Position numbers and translations under genes: made by a program. Shown piece after piece: positions 42,109 to 50,220 of a stretch of 64,000 bases of DNA. Every line of letters begins with the position of its first letter. Within the stretch, counting starts at the first letter, position 1. The stretch comes from Rhodospirillaceae bacterium. Lineage in GTDB: Bacteria; Pseudomonadota; Alphaproteobacteria; Rhodospirillales; Rhodospirillaceae. The stretch is from assembly GCA_018666155.1 (NCBI GenBank), contig JABJAH010000037.1, forward strand, positions 248,001 to 312,000, written 5' to 3'. The notes beneath the pieces were generated by a model. The model was given only the letters and a program-made list of their open reading frames with translations. It was not told the origin of the DNA and searched no databases.

Positions 42109-43026
42109 GTGAAGCCCGATCTCGAACTCTACGATTATTGGCCCTACGAAGGCCGCCCGAAAATTACTTGGCCCAACGGGGCCAAAGTCGCCTTTTGGGT
42201 TGCGCCCAATATTGAGTTCTACGAACTTGATCCTCCGGTCAACCCGACCCGCAAAGCCTGGCCACGCCCAAGCCCGGATGTGCTGATGGCGGCCAGCCGA
42301 GATTACGGTAACCGGGCCGGTCACCGACGGGTGATGGATGTCATGGACAAATATAATGTCCGCGGCTCTGTCTCACTCAACATTGGTCTTATCGATCACC
42401 ATCCCGAATTGATTGAAGAAGCCAAAGAGCGGGATTGGGAGTTTTTCTCTCACGGGATCTACAACACCCGGTACTCCTATGAAATGGATGAGTCGCAAGA
42501 GCGGGCGATCCTTGAAGACAGCCTTGAATCCGTAATGAAAGCGACCGGGCAAAAGCTTGCCGGTTACCTCGCTCCAGCCCTAACCCACACCGAACGCACC
42601 ATTGATCTTCTGGCTGAGTACGGGTTTCTCTACAGCTGCGATCTCTTCCAAGACGATATGCCGCAGCCCATTAACGTGAAAAGCGGGCGATTGATTTCCA
42701 TGCCCTACTCTTTGGAAATTAACGACATCATTGTCTACAACGCCTACCTCGGCACACCGCGCCGGTATGGCCAGATGATCAAAGATCAATTTGATCAGCT
42801 GCTAATCGAGGGCGCAGATTGCGGCACAGTGATGTGCATTCCACTTCACGCCTACGCCGTCGGCCACCCCCATCGCATCAAAGGTTTCGAAGACGCGCTG
42901 GAATACATTACCGGGCACGCCAAAGAAGATGTCTGGGTCGCCACCGGCCGTGAAATCGCCGAGTACTATTACGAAAATTATTACGACGCGTGCGCCGCCG
43001 ATATTGCCGCACGGAAGGGGGGCTGA
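42109..43026 (+). CDS. PuuE-type polysaccharide-deacetylase-fold protein, first copy
   Basis: A 305-residue NodB-fold protein with a GTG start after a strong GGGAGGGG ribosome site. The SRDYGNRAGHRRVMDVMDKY region and the FFSHGIYNTRYS strand match PuuE-like allantoinase and other metal-independent deacetylase relatives; the TFDDG metal motif is absent. PuuE hydrolyses allantoin, a cyclic ureide, so ring-opening of a cyclic amide is plausible here. Its neighbour at 43030 is a diverged copy, 3 bases away, so the two might form a complex. The substrate is not known. Confidence 0.8.
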   Translation: MKPDLELYDYWPYEGRPKITWPNGAKVAFWVAPNIEFYELDPPVNPTRKAWPRPSPDVLMAASRDYGNRAGHRRVMDVMDKYNVRGSVSLNIGLIDHHPELIEEAKERDWEFFSHGIYNTRYSYEMDESQERAILEDSLESVMKATGQKLAGYLAPALTHTERTIDLLAEYGFLYSCDLFQDDMPQPINVKSGRLISMPYSLEINDIIVYNAYLGTPRRYGQMIKDQFDQLLIEGADCGTVMCIPLHAYAVGHPHRIKGFEDALEYITGHAKEDVWVATGREIAEYYYENYYDACAADIAARKGG

Positions 43027-43029
43027 ATC

Positions 43030-43953
43030 ATGACCCTTGATAAAGACTATCTTGAATACCCCAACCGTCACCTGGGCATGGACCACGATCTCTATGATTT
43101 TTCGATGCTCGACAGACGCCCTAACGTTACCTGGCCCAATGGCGCGAAGCTCGCCTTGTGGATCAGCTATTCGCTAGAGTACTTTCCCCTCGACCAACCG
43201 TCGAAGCCTTTCAAAGCACCGGGCGGGATGGTCACCCCCTACCCCGACCTGCGGCACTACACGACGCGAGATTACGGCAACCGGGTTGGAATTCAGCGCA
43301 TTTGGAACGTGTTAAATAAGCACGGCATCAAAGCATCGGCAGCGGTCAACTCCAAGATCGCGGAACGCTATCCGTACTTGATCAACAAGATCAACGAACG
43401 TGGCGATGAGATCATCGGCCATGGCGTCGACATGGGGAAGGTGCATTACGGCGGGATGGATGATGCGGAAGAACAAGCGCTCATCAAAGAAAGCCTCGAC
43501 GTACTACGTAAGGCCTCCGGCCAACCGGTCACAGGCTGGTGGTCTCCTGGAAAATCAGAAAGCTGGAATACCGGGAAACACCTCACCGCCAATGGTGTCG
43601 ACTACAGCTGCGACTGGGGCAATGACGACATGCCCTATCAAATGAACGAAGCGGCTGGGAATATCTGGGCGATGCCCCACGGTGACGAAATTTGGGATCG
43701 CACCATCATCATGGATAAGAAGCACAGCGAGGAAGAATTCGTCGAAGAAGTCGAAGACGCCTTCACCGTGCTCTATGGCGAAACCGACCAGTATGGCGGA
43801 CGCGTTCTATCAATCGTGCTGACACCATACATTATGGGCCAACATTACCGGGTCAAATACCTCGACAAAGTCTTGGGATGGATCATGGGACATGAGGGTG
43901 TGTGGTCGGCCAATGGCTCAGAAATTCTGAGCGCGTTCAAGGAACAGGCATAA
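43030..43953 (+). CDS. PuuE-type polysaccharide-deacetylase-fold protein, second copy
   Basis: A 307-residue paralogue of the gene at 42109. Both share R-P-x-V/I-T-W-P-N-G-A-K near the start, then T/S-RDYGNRVG and the glycine-rich HG motif (EIIGHGVDMGKVHY here). The second half (GQPVTGWWSPGKSESWNTG) aligns with the GQKLAGYLAPALTHT segment of the first copy. Catalytic residues cannot be assigned. It starts 3 bases after the first copy and ends 4 bases before the first Tat-VOC gene, so the unit is tightly linked. Confidence 0.8.
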   Translation: MTLDKDYLEYPNRHLGMDHDLYDFSMLDRRPNVTWPNGAKLALWISYSLEYFPLDQPSKPFKAPGGMVTPYPDLRHYTTRDYGNRVGIQRIWNVLNKHGIKASAAVNSKIAERYPYLINKINERGDEIIGHGVDMGKVHYGGMDDAEEQALIKESLDVLRKASGQPVTGWWSPGKSESWNTGKHLTANGVDYSCDWGNDDMPYQMNEAAGNIWAMPHGDEIWDRTIIMDKKHSEEEFVEEVEDAFTVLYGETDQYGGRVLSIVLTPYIMGQHYRVKYLDKVLGWIMGHEGVWSANGSEILSAFKEQA

Positions 43954-43957
43954 AGAC

Positions 43958-44959
43958 ATGACGGACAGCACCTCTAGCGTTTCAAGACGATCCGCCCTCG
44001 GCACAGCAGGAGCCGCTGCAGCCATCGTGACGTCTACTGCATCGTGTTCACAGGAGGCGCCCGTGACCAAAGCCACACCAAAACTCAAACGCTTTAAGAT
44101 AGCGACCATCGCCGTACCCGACGTCGATGCGATTGAGCCATTGTACAATGACTGGCTAGGATACGCCGTCGTTGAGCGCGGCACAGTGCCCAACGATCTC
44201 GCAGCCTCATGGGGCGCACCCAAGTCAGGCGGGCGACCCTATATCGTCATGCAACCGGAAAGCGGCACGGATGTCTTTATCCGTGCGGTCGAGATCGATC
44301 CGGTCCCCGAATACAAGGCAATGACCACCTGGGGCTGGAATGCCATCGAGATCATCTGCGACGACCCGGATGCGGCATACGACAAGCTGATCGACTCGCC
44401 TTTTACGCACTTGGGTGGGCCAGCGGGTTTAACGAACTACCCGTCTATTCGCGCGACGCAGTTCAAAGGCGTGGCGGAAGACGTGCTGTATCTGACAGCC
44501 GAAACCGGCGATCGCACGAATTCTCTTCTGCCGCGGCCGGGGGCTTTTGTTGGCCGCATTTTTATCATGGTGGTGGCCGGGCCGGACATTCAGGCGTTGC
44601 AGGATTTTTATGCCGATGCCTTCGATATGGAGCGCGGCCCGATCCGCAATTCACCGGTCGACCTCATCAATGTAGCGCAGGGCTTGCCGCTTGGCAGTGA
44701 GCGTCCCCTCACCACGTTGCGTTTGGCGCAGCACGGCAACCTGTTCGAACTGGACGGCTACGGCGATCACACGGGTCCACGGTCAAATAACGACGGGCAG
44801 CTACCGCCGGGAGTCGCCATAACCAGCGTCACCACTGAGAACCTGGACGACATAGATCTTGATTTCATCACCGAGCCTGTTGCCACCCCCTACGGTCGCG
44901 CCGCGACCGTAATCGGCCCAGCCGGGGAATTGCTAGAACTGATTGAAGAGCCCACTTAA
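43958..44959 (+). CDS. Exported double-VOC protein, array member 1 (Tat leader with lipobox)
   Basis: A 333-residue protein. The leader VSRRSALGTAGAAAAIVTST has a twin-arginine, and TASC could be a lipobox, so it may be a Tat-exported lipoprotein. The mature part has two VOC modules. The array signature is KIATIAVPDVDAIEPLY, then WLGYAVVERGTV and SWGAP, RPYIVMQPESG, and a C-terminal GELLELIEE. The usual metal ligands of VOC enzymes are not evident. It is the first of five tandem paralogues and starts 4 bases after the second PuuE-type gene. Confidence 0.85.
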   Translation: MTDSTSSVSRRSALGTAGAAAAIVTSTASCSQEAPVTKATPKLKRFKIATIAVPDVDAIEPLYNDWLGYAVVERGTVPNDLAASWGAPKSGGRPYIVMQPESGTDVFIRAVEIDPVPEYKAMTTWGWNAIEIICDDPDAAYDKLIDSPFTHLGGPAGLTNYPSIRATQFKGVAEDVLYLTAETGDRTNSLLPRPGAFVGRIFIMVVAGPDIQALQDFYADAFDMERGPIRNSPVDLINVAQGLPLGSERPLTTLRLAQHGNLFELDGYGDHTGPRSNNDGQLPPGVAITSVTTENLDDIDLDFITEPVATPYGRAATVIGPAGELLELIEEPT

Positions 44960-44974
44960 CCGATAGGACACACC

Positions 44975-45889
44975 ATGACCGACGCACCCACCCCGCTGCT
45001 CAAGCGACTCAAGATCAACACGGTTGCTGCACCGGATATTGGTTTGGTTGAAAGTTGGTACACGGAATGGCTGGGGTACAGCGTCTGTGAACGCAGCACG
45101 ATCAGCGCTGACCTGGCGAACTCATGGGGCACACCAGCGATGGCCGGGCGCCCAACCATATTGCTCCAACCGGAAAGCGGTGCCGACGTATTTTTGCGTG
45201 TCTGTGAAATTGATGCGGTGTCCGGCTACAAGCCCATGAATACGCTGGGCTGGAACGCGTTTGAGATCATTATCGATGACGTCTACGAATTGAACGAGAA
45301 ACTCCTAAAAAGCCCATTCAAGATCATCGGCGAGCCGGCCAGCTTGGGCGGCGACCTAGATTTCATTCACGCCATGCAGGTCGAAGGACCAGCCGGCGAT
45401 GTGCTGTACCTAACCTGCGACCGGGTCCGCGCACCGGATACATTGCTGCCGCCAGCCGGCGCTTTTATCGGTCGGCCGTTCATTGTCATTCTCGCCGGCA
45501 ACGGTGTTATGGAAACACAACGTTATTACAGCGAAACCTTTGCCATGAAACGGGAAGACGACATGCAGACCGCCATCGGTGTGGTCGCTGATGCCCAGGG
45601 ACTTCCCAGCGATCATATTTTTGACATGGGATTCATGGGGCTGGCCGAGACCGGCAACTTTATTGAGTTCGATGGCTATGCTGATACCTACGGCCCCCGA
45701 CCCTGCACGGATGGACAATTGCCACCCGGCTGCTCGACCGTTTCGATTACGGTCGACAGTATCGACGCGCTGGACTTGGACTATGTCGGCGATGCCGTCA
45801 GTGACTCTTCCATGGCCTATAACGGCGGGCGGACCCGCACCGCGCGCGGCCCGGTCGGTGAACTCATAGAACTTATCGAAGAAACATAA
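44975..45889 (+). CDS. Double-VOC protein, array member 2 (no export signal)
   Basis: A 304-residue paralogue without a leader; it starts right at the domain (LLKRLKINTVAAPDIGLVES). It has the WLGYSVCERSTI, NSWGTPAMAGRP and PESGADVFLRVCEID blocks and the GELIELIEE end. It is the only array member without an export signal, so it may act on the same compound inside the cell. The last A of its TAA stop is the first base of the next ATG (TAATG). An AGGACAC ribosome site precedes the ATG. Confidence 0.85.
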   Translation: MTDAPTPLLKRLKINTVAAPDIGLVESWYTEWLGYSVCERSTISADLANSWGTPAMAGRPTILLQPESGADVFLRVCEIDAVSGYKPMNTLGWNAFEIIIDDVYELNEKLLKSPFKIIGEPASLGGDLDFIHAMQVEGPAGDVLYLTCDRVRAPDTLLPPAGAFIGRPFIVILAGNGVMETQRYYSETFAMKREDDMQTAIGVVADAQGLPSDHIFDMGFMGLAETGNFIEFDGYADTYGPRPCTDGQLPPGCSTVSITVDSIDALDLDYVGDAVSDSSMAYNGGRTRTARGPVGELIELIEET

Positions 45890-46884
45890 TGACAACGGAC
45901 TCCGATCTATCGAGACGGGGCGTCATCACCGGCGTGGGAGCGGCAACCGCTGTGGCAGCATCAACCGCGCAAGCGCAAGAACCCGAGGGTAAAAACCTAA
46001 TCATTGGCCATGCCATCGCCACCATCGGGGTGCCCGATGTAGCGGCCGCGCAAGCAATGTATGAAGCGGGCATCGGTCTTTACGAAGTCAACAAAGGCAC
46101 GGTCAGCGAGGGCGTTGCAACATCCTGGGGTGCACCGGGCATGGTCGGACGGCCATGGGTGATGATGCGCTGCGAAAGCAGTGACCCAACGTTCCGCATT
46201 CGCATTGTCGAAGTCGATCCGGTACCCGGGTATCGCACCATGGCGACTTGGGGTCTGAATGCCATCGAGATGATTTCCGAGGATATTTATGCGGTGAACG
46301 AACGCGTGCTCGCTGCGGGCTTTGACGTTATCGGTGAGCCACGGCCATTAAGCGAAGCCTATGCCAGCGTTCATGCCATGCAAGTCAGAGGCCCCGGCGA
46401 GGAACTCTTCTATTACGCAAGTGACATGACGGGAGAGAACGAGTTTGGCTTGATCACACCGAAGTCTCTGGTTGATCGCATCTTCAACGCCGTCATTGGC
46501 ACACCCAACATTCGCGCCAGCCGCAACTTCTACAATCAGACGCTCGGCATGAGCTTAGGCAACGTTCAAGAATTTAAAGTTCGGATGGTTGCGGATGCCC
46601 TAGGCTATTCCCGTGATCGAGCGATCGAAATGGGCGGAGCGCGCGGCCAACGGCCGGGCAGCTCGCTCGAATTTGATGCCTACCCGGTTGGCTTGTCAGG
46701 CCCGCGCCCACGGGCCGCCGGGCAGCTGCCGCCTGGCGTCTCTATGATCAGCATGGCAACCGACGACTTTGATGCCATTGATGTGTCCTACGCAGCCCCG
46801 CCCGCCGTGCTATACGGCGGCGGCCGAGCCGCAACATTCGTTGGACCTTCGGGCGAATGGGTCGAGATTATTGAAGAAAGCTAG
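45889..46884 (+). CDS. Exported double-VOC protein, array member 3 (Tat leader)
   Basis: A 331-residue paralogue. The leader SDLSRRGVITGVGAATAVAA followed by STAQAQ is a standard Tat signal with signal-peptidase-I cleavage. The mature domain keeps IATIGVPDVAAAQAMYEAG, NKGTVSEGVATSWGAPGMVG and a GEWVEIIEE end; the middle is more diverged than in the other members. Translationally coupled to member 2. The RidA gene follows after 24 bases, with its own GAGGAGAAC ribosome site. Confidence 0.85.
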   Translation: MTTDSDLSRRGVITGVGAATAVAASTAQAQEPEGKNLIIGHAIATIGVPDVAAAQAMYEAGIGLYEVNKGTVSEGVATSWGAPGMVGRPWVMMRCESSDPTFRIRIVEVDPVPGYRTMATWGLNAIEMISEDIYAVNERVLAAGFDVIGEPRPLSEAYASVHAMQVRGPGEELFYYASDMTGENEFGLITPKSLVDRIFNAVIGTPNIRASRNFYNQTLGMSLGNVQEFKVRMVADALGYSRDRAIEMGGARGQRPGSSLEFDAYPVGLSGPRPRAAGQLPPGVSMISMATDDFDAIDVSYAAPPAVLYGGGRAATFVGPSGEWVEIIEES

Positions 46885-46908
46885 AACACTTTAGTGAGGA
46901 GAACTCCC

Positions 46909-47379
46909 ATGACACTAAGAACATGCGCCGCTCTATTCGCAGCATTTGCTCTGGCACCAGTTGCCGCTTTGGCTGATGTCGAGATCAAACGATGGAACCC
47001 AGAAGGCTTAGGGCAACCGGTCGGATATTCTCAAGTCGTGACCATCGAAGGCGCAGGCAAAATGGTACTGCTCGGGGGCAAAGCCGGATTGACGGCAGAT
47101 GACTTCATTCCCGAGACCTTGGCTGAACAATCGAAGCTGACATGGGAAAATATTGACCTGGCCTTGAAAGCGGCCGGAGCCACCCGTGAAGACGTCGTCG
47201 AAATTCAAATTTTTATCGTTGATCTCGCCAATATAGATCCTAATCCCGCCTATCAAGATGTCCGGGATTTCTTTCCTGCCGGACACAAACCTGTCTCGAT
47301 GGTCATAGGCGTTAGTGCGCTCGCGATTCCAGAGTTAAAAATGGAAATCAATGTGCGCGCGATTGTGGCCAACGACTAA
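46909..47379 (+). CDS. Exported RidA/YjgF-family protein
   Basis: A 156-residue RidA-fold protein with a Sec-type leader (LRTCAALFAAFALAPVAAL, cleaved near ALA). RidA proteins are normally cytosolic enamine/imine deaminases or ring-opening isomerases. The core has VVTIEGAGKMVLLGGKAG, ENIDLALKAAGATREDVVEI and GHKPVSMVIGVSALAIPELK; the catalytic Arg of archetypal RidA (ARLP context) is not seen. A related function on cyclic intermediates in the periplasm is possible. It interrupts the VOC array, and a 52-base gap with AAGGACG leads to the next VOC gene. Confidence 0.85.
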   Translation: MTLRTCAALFAAFALAPVAALADVEIKRWNPEGLGQPVGYSQVVTIEGAGKMVLLGGKAGLTADDFIPETLAEQSKLTWENIDLALKAAGATREDVVEIQIFIVDLANIDPNPAYQDVRDFFPAGHKPVSMVIGVSALAIPELKMEINVRAIVAND

Positions 47380-47431
47380 AACACCAAATAAATTTGGCAC
47401 AACACATACCTAGAAAAACAAGGACGCAACC

Positions 47432-48406
47432 ATGACGCTTTCCCGCAAACAATTCCTGACCCTCGCCAGCGCTGCAGCTCTCGTGCGTCCGGGCCGACTA
47501 CACGCCCAGGCTCCGGCGACCATCATGAGCCGGATCAAATACGCTACACTCGGCGCTCCGGATCTCGACGCGTTGGAGCAGGCCTATACAAAGTGGTTGG
47601 GACACACTGTGGTTGAGCGCTCAACTGTGAGCGAGACCATGGCTAAATCCTGGGGCACACCCAAAATGGCGGGGCGACCCTTTGTGCTTATGCGCCCCAT
47701 GACAGGCGAAAACGTCATGATCCGCGCAGTCGAAACGGACGCCGTTCCAGGCTACAAACCGATGACAACGCTCGGGTGGAACGCGTTTGAAATTATCGTC
47801 AACGACCCCGATGATTTACATGAGCGACTGACCGACGGCTCGCCGTTTGTGCACATCGGCGGACCTGCAAACTTAGGCGGCGGATCAACCATCCGCGCCG
47901 CTCAGTATATTGGACCGGCGGGTGAAATTCTGTATTTCAACAGCGAAACCGGCGACCGGGAAAAATCCAATCTTCCGCTCCCTGGGGAAGATGTCGGTCG
48001 CACTAACATCGTTATTCTTGCGAGCAAAGACCTGGACGAGACCATGCCGGTTTATCGGAAGGCGTTCGGCCTGGGCCAAGGCTTTGTCATGCCATCTGCA
48101 AACCATTTAGTGGCCGAAGCCCAAGGCCTGGGTGACGACGCCAAATTCCGCCTCGGCTTTATCACTCTACGCGAACGCGGCAACGCCATTCATTTTGACG
48201 AGTACACGGATGGTAGCGCACCGCGCCAAACTGCGGACGGTATGTTGCCACAGGCGTGCGCCATGGTTTCTTTCAATGTCGACAACTTAGATGCCGTTGA
48301 TGCTGACTTTGTGTCTGAACCGATCACAGAATACGGCGGCATGCGCTCTGCGGTCTTCAAAGGACCGGCGGGCGAGCTAACCGAATTAATTGAAGCGGAT
48401 CGCTAG
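47432..48406 (+). CDS. Exported double-VOC protein, array member 4 (Tat-like leader with RK)
   Basis: A 324-residue paralogue. Its leader (LSRKQFLTLASAAALVRPGR, then LHAQA) has the S-R-K-x-F-L form of a Tat signal with Lys for the second Arg. The mature part has IKYATLGAPDLDALEQAY, WLGHTVVERSTVSETMAKSW, RPFVLMRPMTGENVMIRAVE and GELTELIEA. The neighbouring member 5 is its closest relative by leader and sequence. An AAGGACG ribosome site lies before the ATG. It starts 52 bases after ridA. Confidence 0.85.
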   Translation: MTLSRKQFLTLASAAALVRPGRLHAQAPATIMSRIKYATLGAPDLDALEQAYTKWLGHTVVERSTVSETMAKSWGTPKMAGRPFVLMRPMTGENVMIRAVETDAVPGYKPMTTLGWNAFEIIVNDPDDLHERLTDGSPFVHIGGPANLGGGSTIRAAQYIGPAGEILYFNSETGDREKSNLPLPGEDVGRTNIVILASKDLDETMPVYRKAFGLGQGFVMPSANHLVAEAQGLGDDAKFRLGFITLRERGNAIHFDEYTDGSAPRQTADGMLPQACAMVSFNVDNLDAVDADFVSEPITEYGGMRSAVFKGPAGELTELIEADR

Positions 48407-48408
48407 AT

Positions 48409-49413
48409 ATGACTGACGCACGCAGCAGCGACTTAAGCCGCAAAACCTTTCTCACTCTATCTGGGGCTGCCGCTGCAACAGCGGCGCTGCCCCGCAGCCC
48501 CCTTGCCCAGGAGACCAAACCTTTGCTGAGCCGAATCAAAATGGCGACCATTGGCGCCCCTAGCCTCGATGCCGTTGAACGCTGGTACACAACGTGGCTG
48601 CACTACACCGTGCATGAGCGCGGCACCATCAGTGAGGCCTTGGCCGCCTCCTGGGGCACACCCAATACGGCAGGCCGGCCCTATCTATTGCTGCAGTCAG
48701 CGGCCGGCGATGACGTCTACATTCGCGTAGTCGAAGTCGATCCCATTCCCGACTATAAGGCGATGACGACCTGGGGTTGGAATGCCATTGAGATTATTTG
48801 TGATGATGTTGATGCATTACACGAAGAGCTAAAGACATCAGCGTTCACTCACCTCGCCGGACCGGCGAACCTCATGGGCGGCACGTCTTCTATTCGGGCG
48901 GTTCAGTACAAAGGACCGGCCGAGGAAGTGATCTACCTAACTTGTGAGACGGGTGATCGCAGCACGTCTAATTTGCCGTTGCCCCGCGGCCCGGTCGACC
49001 GGCCTTTTATTATGGTCCTGGCCGGAACCAACCTCGACGAAATGGAACGATTCTACGGCGAGACATTTAATATGGGCGGCGGCGGTTACCGCTTTACATC
49101 GACCGGTGGTTTAATTTCGCAAATGCAAAATCGGTCGGATGATCTCATTTACAACATTGGCTTGGTGCGCTGCGGCGAGAAGGGCAATAACATCGAACTC
49201 GATGAATATCCGCCTGATACCGGCCCGCGCCAACCCGTCGCTGGTCAGTTGCCGCAAGGCTGCGCCATGACGACCTTCAACTGCGATGACTTGGACGCCA
49301 TCGATCTTGAGTTCATCACCAAGCCAATAATGGAATACGACGGCAAGCGTTCTGCCGTCTTTGGTGGCCCAACGGGCGAGCTGACTGAACTGATCGAAGA
49401 CAAACGGTCCTAG
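48409..49413 (+). CDS. Exported double-VOC protein, array member 5 (Tat-like leader with RK)
   Basis: A 334-residue paralogue starting two bases after the stop of member 4. The leader DLSRKTFLTLSGAAAATAAL ends in SPLAQ, again with Arg-Lys instead of Arg-Arg. The domain shows IKMATIGAPSLDAVERWY, YTVHERGTISEALAASWGTP and GELTELIED, with the middle block PIPDYKAMTTWGWNAIEIIC nearly the same as in member 1. The second VOC module includes a Gly-rich stretch (NMGGGGYRF). Its stop is 3 bases from the GTG start of the crotonase-like gene. Confidence 0.85.
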   Translation: MTDARSSDLSRKTFLTLSGAAAATAALPRSPLAQETKPLLSRIKMATIGAPSLDAVERWYTTWLHYTVHERGTISEALAASWGTPNTAGRPYLLLQSAAGDDVYIRVVEVDPIPDYKAMTTWGWNAIEIICDDVDALHEELKTSAFTHLAGPANLMGGTSSIRAVQYKGPAEEVIYLTCETGDRSTSNLPLPRGPVDRPFIMVLAGTNLDEMERFYGETFNMGGGGYRFTSTGGLISQMQNRSDDLIYNIGLVRCGEKGNNIELDEYPPDTGPRQPVAGQLPQGCAMTTFNCDDLDAIDLEFITKPIMEYDGKRSAVFGGPTGELTELIEDKRS

Positions 49414-49416
49414 TCG

Positions 49417-50202
49417 GTGACCACAGACACAACTGCACTCGTACTGCGACACGATAGCAGCGGTGTCTGCACGCTGACGCTGAACCGACCTAAAGCGCGC
49501 AACGCTCTATCACTGGCCATGATCGGGGCGGCGATGGACCACCTCAGGGCTATTTCTGAGGATCTGTCTGTACGTGTCGTCGTGCTTGCAGGAGCGGGCC
49601 CGGCCTTTTGCGCAGGACACGATTTAAAAGAACTCAAGGACAATCCCGACTCGGCAACAACTCAAACCTTGTTCAGCCAGTGTTCGGATTTGATGATGCA
49701 ATTGGTTCGCCTCCCCCAGCCCGTGATCGCCAAGGTGCATGGCGTGGCGACCGCCGCTGGATGCCAATTGGTTGCAACGGCAGACCTGGCCATTGCCGGT
49801 AAGTCCGCCACCTTCGCGACGCCCGGAGTTAACATCGGTTTGTTTTGTACGACGCCGTCGGTCGCCGTCAGTCGCACCGTCTCACGCAAGAAGGCTATGG
49901 AAATGCTGCTCACTGGCAAGCCCGTTAAGGCAACAGCGGCCGAAGCGATGGGCTTAATTAATTCTGCCGTACCCGATAGCGAGTTGGACGACACAGTTGA
50001 CGCTCTAGCGAAACTGATCACGTCGAAATCAGCCCATATTCTGTCGATCGGGAAGAAGGCGTTTTACGAGCAAATCGAAAAACCTATGGCAGACAGCTAC
50101 GTCTACGCCTCCGCCGTAATGGCGCAAAATATGCTTGAGGATGATTGCACGGAAGGCATCGCTGCCTTTGTCGAGAAACGAGCACCAAACTGGCGCTCCT
50201 AA
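49417..50202 (+). CDS. Crotonase-superfamily protein (ECHDC3-like)
   Basis: A 261-residue crotonase-fold protein with a GTG start 3 bases after the last VOC gene. CoA-binding marks are AGAGPAFCAGHDLKEL and the oxyanion segment ATAAGCQLVATADLAIAG. The first catalytic Glu position is Gln (AAGCQ) and the second is Gly (ATPGVNIGL), as in the poorly characterised ECHDC3 group. Hydration by the classical two-Glu mechanism is not expected. Its place at the end of the run suggests a CoA-thioester step (isomerase or hydrolase) on the pathway product. A small membrane peptide gene follows after 18 bases. Confidence 0.85.
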   Translation: MTTDTTALVLRHDSSGVCTLTLNRPKARNALSLAMIGAAMDHLRAISEDLSVRVVVLAGAGPAFCAGHDLKELKDNPDSATTQTLFSQCSDLMMQLVRLPQPVIAKVHGVATAAGCQLVATADLAIAGKSATFATPGVNIGLFCTTPSVAVSRTVSRKKAMEMLLTGKPVKATAAEAMGLINSAVPDSELDDTVDALAKLITSKSAHILSIGKKAFYEQIEKPMADSYVYASAVMAQNMLEDDCTEGIAAFVEKRAPNWRS

Positions 50203-50220
50203 TTTCGTGAGGGATACTCA

